DNA of 5,729 nucleotides from Phycisphaerae bacterium (GTDB lineage Bacteria > Planctomycetota > Phycisphaerae > Phycisphaerales > UBA1924): positions 1-5,729 of the forward strand of contig JAEUIX010000069.1 in the NCBI GenBank assembly GCA_016794945.1, written 5' to 3'. Each line of letters begins with the position of its first letter. Position 1 is the first letter of the stretch. The position numbers and the translations under genes were made by a program. The notes beneath the pieces are model-generated. The model was not told the origin of the DNA, made no database searches, and was given only the letters and a program-made list of their open reading frames with translations. Shown in pieces: positions 4,427 through 5,729 of the stretch.

Positions 4427-5729
4427 ATGCCCCAGTCCCAGAAGATCGTGCCCCCGACCGACGCGCCCGCCGACCGCCAGGCCCTGCTCCAGGCCCTCTC
4501 CGGGCAGTACCCGACGGTCGAATCCGCGGTGGCCGAGGCGGCGGGTCTTCGGGCCACGCTGGACCTGCCGATGGGACTGGTGCACGTGATCAGCGACATC
4601 CACGGCGAGGATGAGAAACTGCGGCACGTGATCCACAACGGCTCGGGCGCGCTCCGCCCGCTGGTCGAGCGAGTGCTCGCCGATCGGTTGAGCCCCGAGG
4701 AACGCCAGCGGTTCCTGGCCATCCTGTACTACCCGCGCGAAGCGCTCGCGGCGTTGTCGCCGGGGCTGGTGGCGTCGGGCGAGCGGACCGCCTGGGTTCA
4801 CCGCACGCTGGGCCTGCAGTGCGAGATCATCCGTGCGCTCCGCAGGACCTACCGACGCGAACGCGTCGAACGGCTGACGCCCCCCCACTACCGCGAGCTG
4901 TTCGTGGAGATGCTCTCGGGCCAGCGGCCGGAGTTCCCCCGGGCGATGCTGGAGCACATGGCCCGTTTCGACCGCGACTGGGGCGCGATCCGCGAGGCGT
5001 CGCGCCTCATCCGACACCTGGCGTCGGCGGAGATCATCGTCGCCGGCGACCTGGGCGACCGCGGCCCGCGGATCGACCGGGTGATCGACATCCTGATGCG
5101 GCAGCCCCGTGTCAGCCTCCTCTGGGGCAATCACGACGCGATCTGGATGGGCGCCTCGCTGGGGCACGAACCCTGCCTGCTGACCGTGCTGCGCTTCAGC
5201 GCACGCTACCGCCGTGCGGCCCAGCTCGAGGAGGGATACGGCATCCTCACCACCCCCCTGGAGAAACTCGTCCGCGACTGCTACGGCGACGACCCGGCCG
5301 AACGCTTCGTGCCCAAGGGCGAGGGCATCCGCGACCAGTTGACCGTCGCGCGGATGCAGAAGGCCCTGGCGATCATGCAGTTCAAGTCCGAGGGGCAGAT
5401 GCTCGCCCGCCGCCCGGAGTGGGGCCTCGAGCACCGTCGCCTGCTCCACCGCATCGACTTCAGGGCCGGCACCATCGCCCTCGACGGCCGCTCCTACCCG
5501 TTGCTGGACACCCGCCTGCCCACCGTCGACCCGCGCGATCCGTACGCCTTCAACGACGCCGAGCGCCGCTGCCTCGACCTGATCGTCGACTCCTTCCGCC
5601 GCTCACAGAAGCTCCGCGAGCACATGCGCTGGCTGGTCCGGCGCGGGCACATGTGGACCCGGCGCGACGACGTGCTCATCTTCCACGCCTGCGTACCGGT
5701 CGACGACGCGGGCGCCCCGCTGCCGCTGA
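4427..5729 (+). CDS. fbp: Fructose-1,6-bisphosphatase class 3, 3'-truncated
   Basis: The enzyme hydrolyses fructose 1,6-bisphosphate to fructose 6-phosphate and phosphate in gluconeogenesis, in the cytoplasm. Class 3 belongs to the metallophosphatase superfamily and typically uses Mn2+. 434 residues are visible and the frame is still open at the edge; the TGA at 5727-5729 is out of frame. The family is usually about 640-670 aa, so roughly a third is missing. Metal-binding motifs appear in order: HVISDIHGE (53-61, D57 and H59), GDLGDRG (207-213, D208 and D211), WGNHD (233-237) and LIFHAC (417-422, H420). HNGSG (70-74) after the first motif, the helical insertion of about 145 residues between motifs 1 and 2, and QFKSEGQ with RRPEW (318-332) are class 3 hallmarks and set it apart from ordinary phosphoesterases. 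The ATG at 4427 is the first possible ATG, GTG or TTG start in this frame after 4262. No ribosome binding site precedes it. It is divergent from the small exported protein gene. Confidence 0.95.
   Translation, partial: MPQSQKIVPPTDAPADRQALLQALSGQYPTVESAVAEAAGLRATLDLPMGLVHVISDIHGEDEKLRHVIHNGSGALRPLVERVLADRLSPEERQRFLAILYYPREALAALSPGLVASGERTAWVHRTLGLQCEIIRALRRTYRRERVERLTPPHYRELFVEMLSGQRPEFPRAMLEHMARFDRDWGAIREASRLIRHLASAEIIVAGDLGDRGPRIDRVIDILMRQPRVSLLWGNHDAIWMGASLGHEPCLLTVLRFSARYRRAAQLEEGYGILTTPLEKLVRDCYGDDPAERFVPKGEGIRDQLTVARMQKALAIMQFKSEGQMLARRPEWGLEHRRLLHRIDFRAGTIALDGRSYPLLDTRLPTVDPRDPYAFNDAERRCLDLIVDSFRRSQKLREHMRWLVRRGHMWTRRDDVLIFHACVPVDDAGAPLPL

Noticed and set aside
4417..4614. 65-residue plus-strand frame starting just before fbp
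   Set aside because: It overlaps the start of fbp in another frame, its product is an Arg/Pro-rich mix, and it has no SD.
4262..5449. Minus-strand frame continuing upstream of the small exported protein, making a 531-residue protein
   Set aside because: The upstream part is antisense to fbp and compositionally meaningless. The true start at 4261 has a good SD and a signal peptide.
1..5729. CRISPR array, insertion sequence, toxin-antitoxin pair or defence system
   Set aside because: There are no regularly spaced repeats, transposase motifs, target-site duplications or defence-protein motifs. All sizeable genes are metabolic or envelope-type, and the base composition looks even throughout.

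Overview
The window is very GC-rich bacterial chromosome carrying ordinary metabolic and cell-envelope genes. I see no mobile element, CRISPR array, rRNA or tRNA. The pairing of a biosynthetic (SpeA-type) arginine decarboxylase with a class 3 fructose-1,6-bisphosphatase, small unassigned exported proteins, weak or absent Shine-Dalgarno sites in front of the larger genes, and a first gene with a WG.F plus helix segment I associate with planctomycetes together suggest a planctomycete, perhaps of the Phycisphaerae. That assignment is inference; no phylogenetic marker is present.

Layout from left to right. Bases 1-920 (+) hold the 3' part of a protein of unknown function that begins outside the window. 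Bases 921-1226 are a gene-free gap with several GC-rich hairpins, which would form the leader of the next gene if that gene has its own promoter. Bases 1227-3233 (+) are a complete speA (668 aa), which makes agmatine from arginine, the first step of one polyamine route. Two minus-strand genes converge on it after a 34-base gap with an inverted repeat: 3268-3708 codes for a small helical lipoprotein (146 aa) and 3854-4261 for a small exported protein, probably all-beta (135 aa). The 145-base spacer between these two holds three hairpins in a row. A 165-base divergent region (4262-4426) separates them from 4427-5729 (+), the N-terminal two thirds or so of a class 3 fructose-1,6-bisphosphatase (fbp) that runs off the right edge.

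speA and fbp are metabolic enzymes of unrelated pathways (polyamine synthesis and gluconeogenesis) and nothing shows that they are co-regulated. The two small exported proteins lie between them on the opposite strand and could share transcription, although the hairpins between them argue for partial or full uncoupling. I did not find a convincing new biological system. The most worthwhile leads are the structured speA leader, the hairpin-filled spacer, the SD-less (possibly leaderless) start of fbp, and three proteins without an assigned function.
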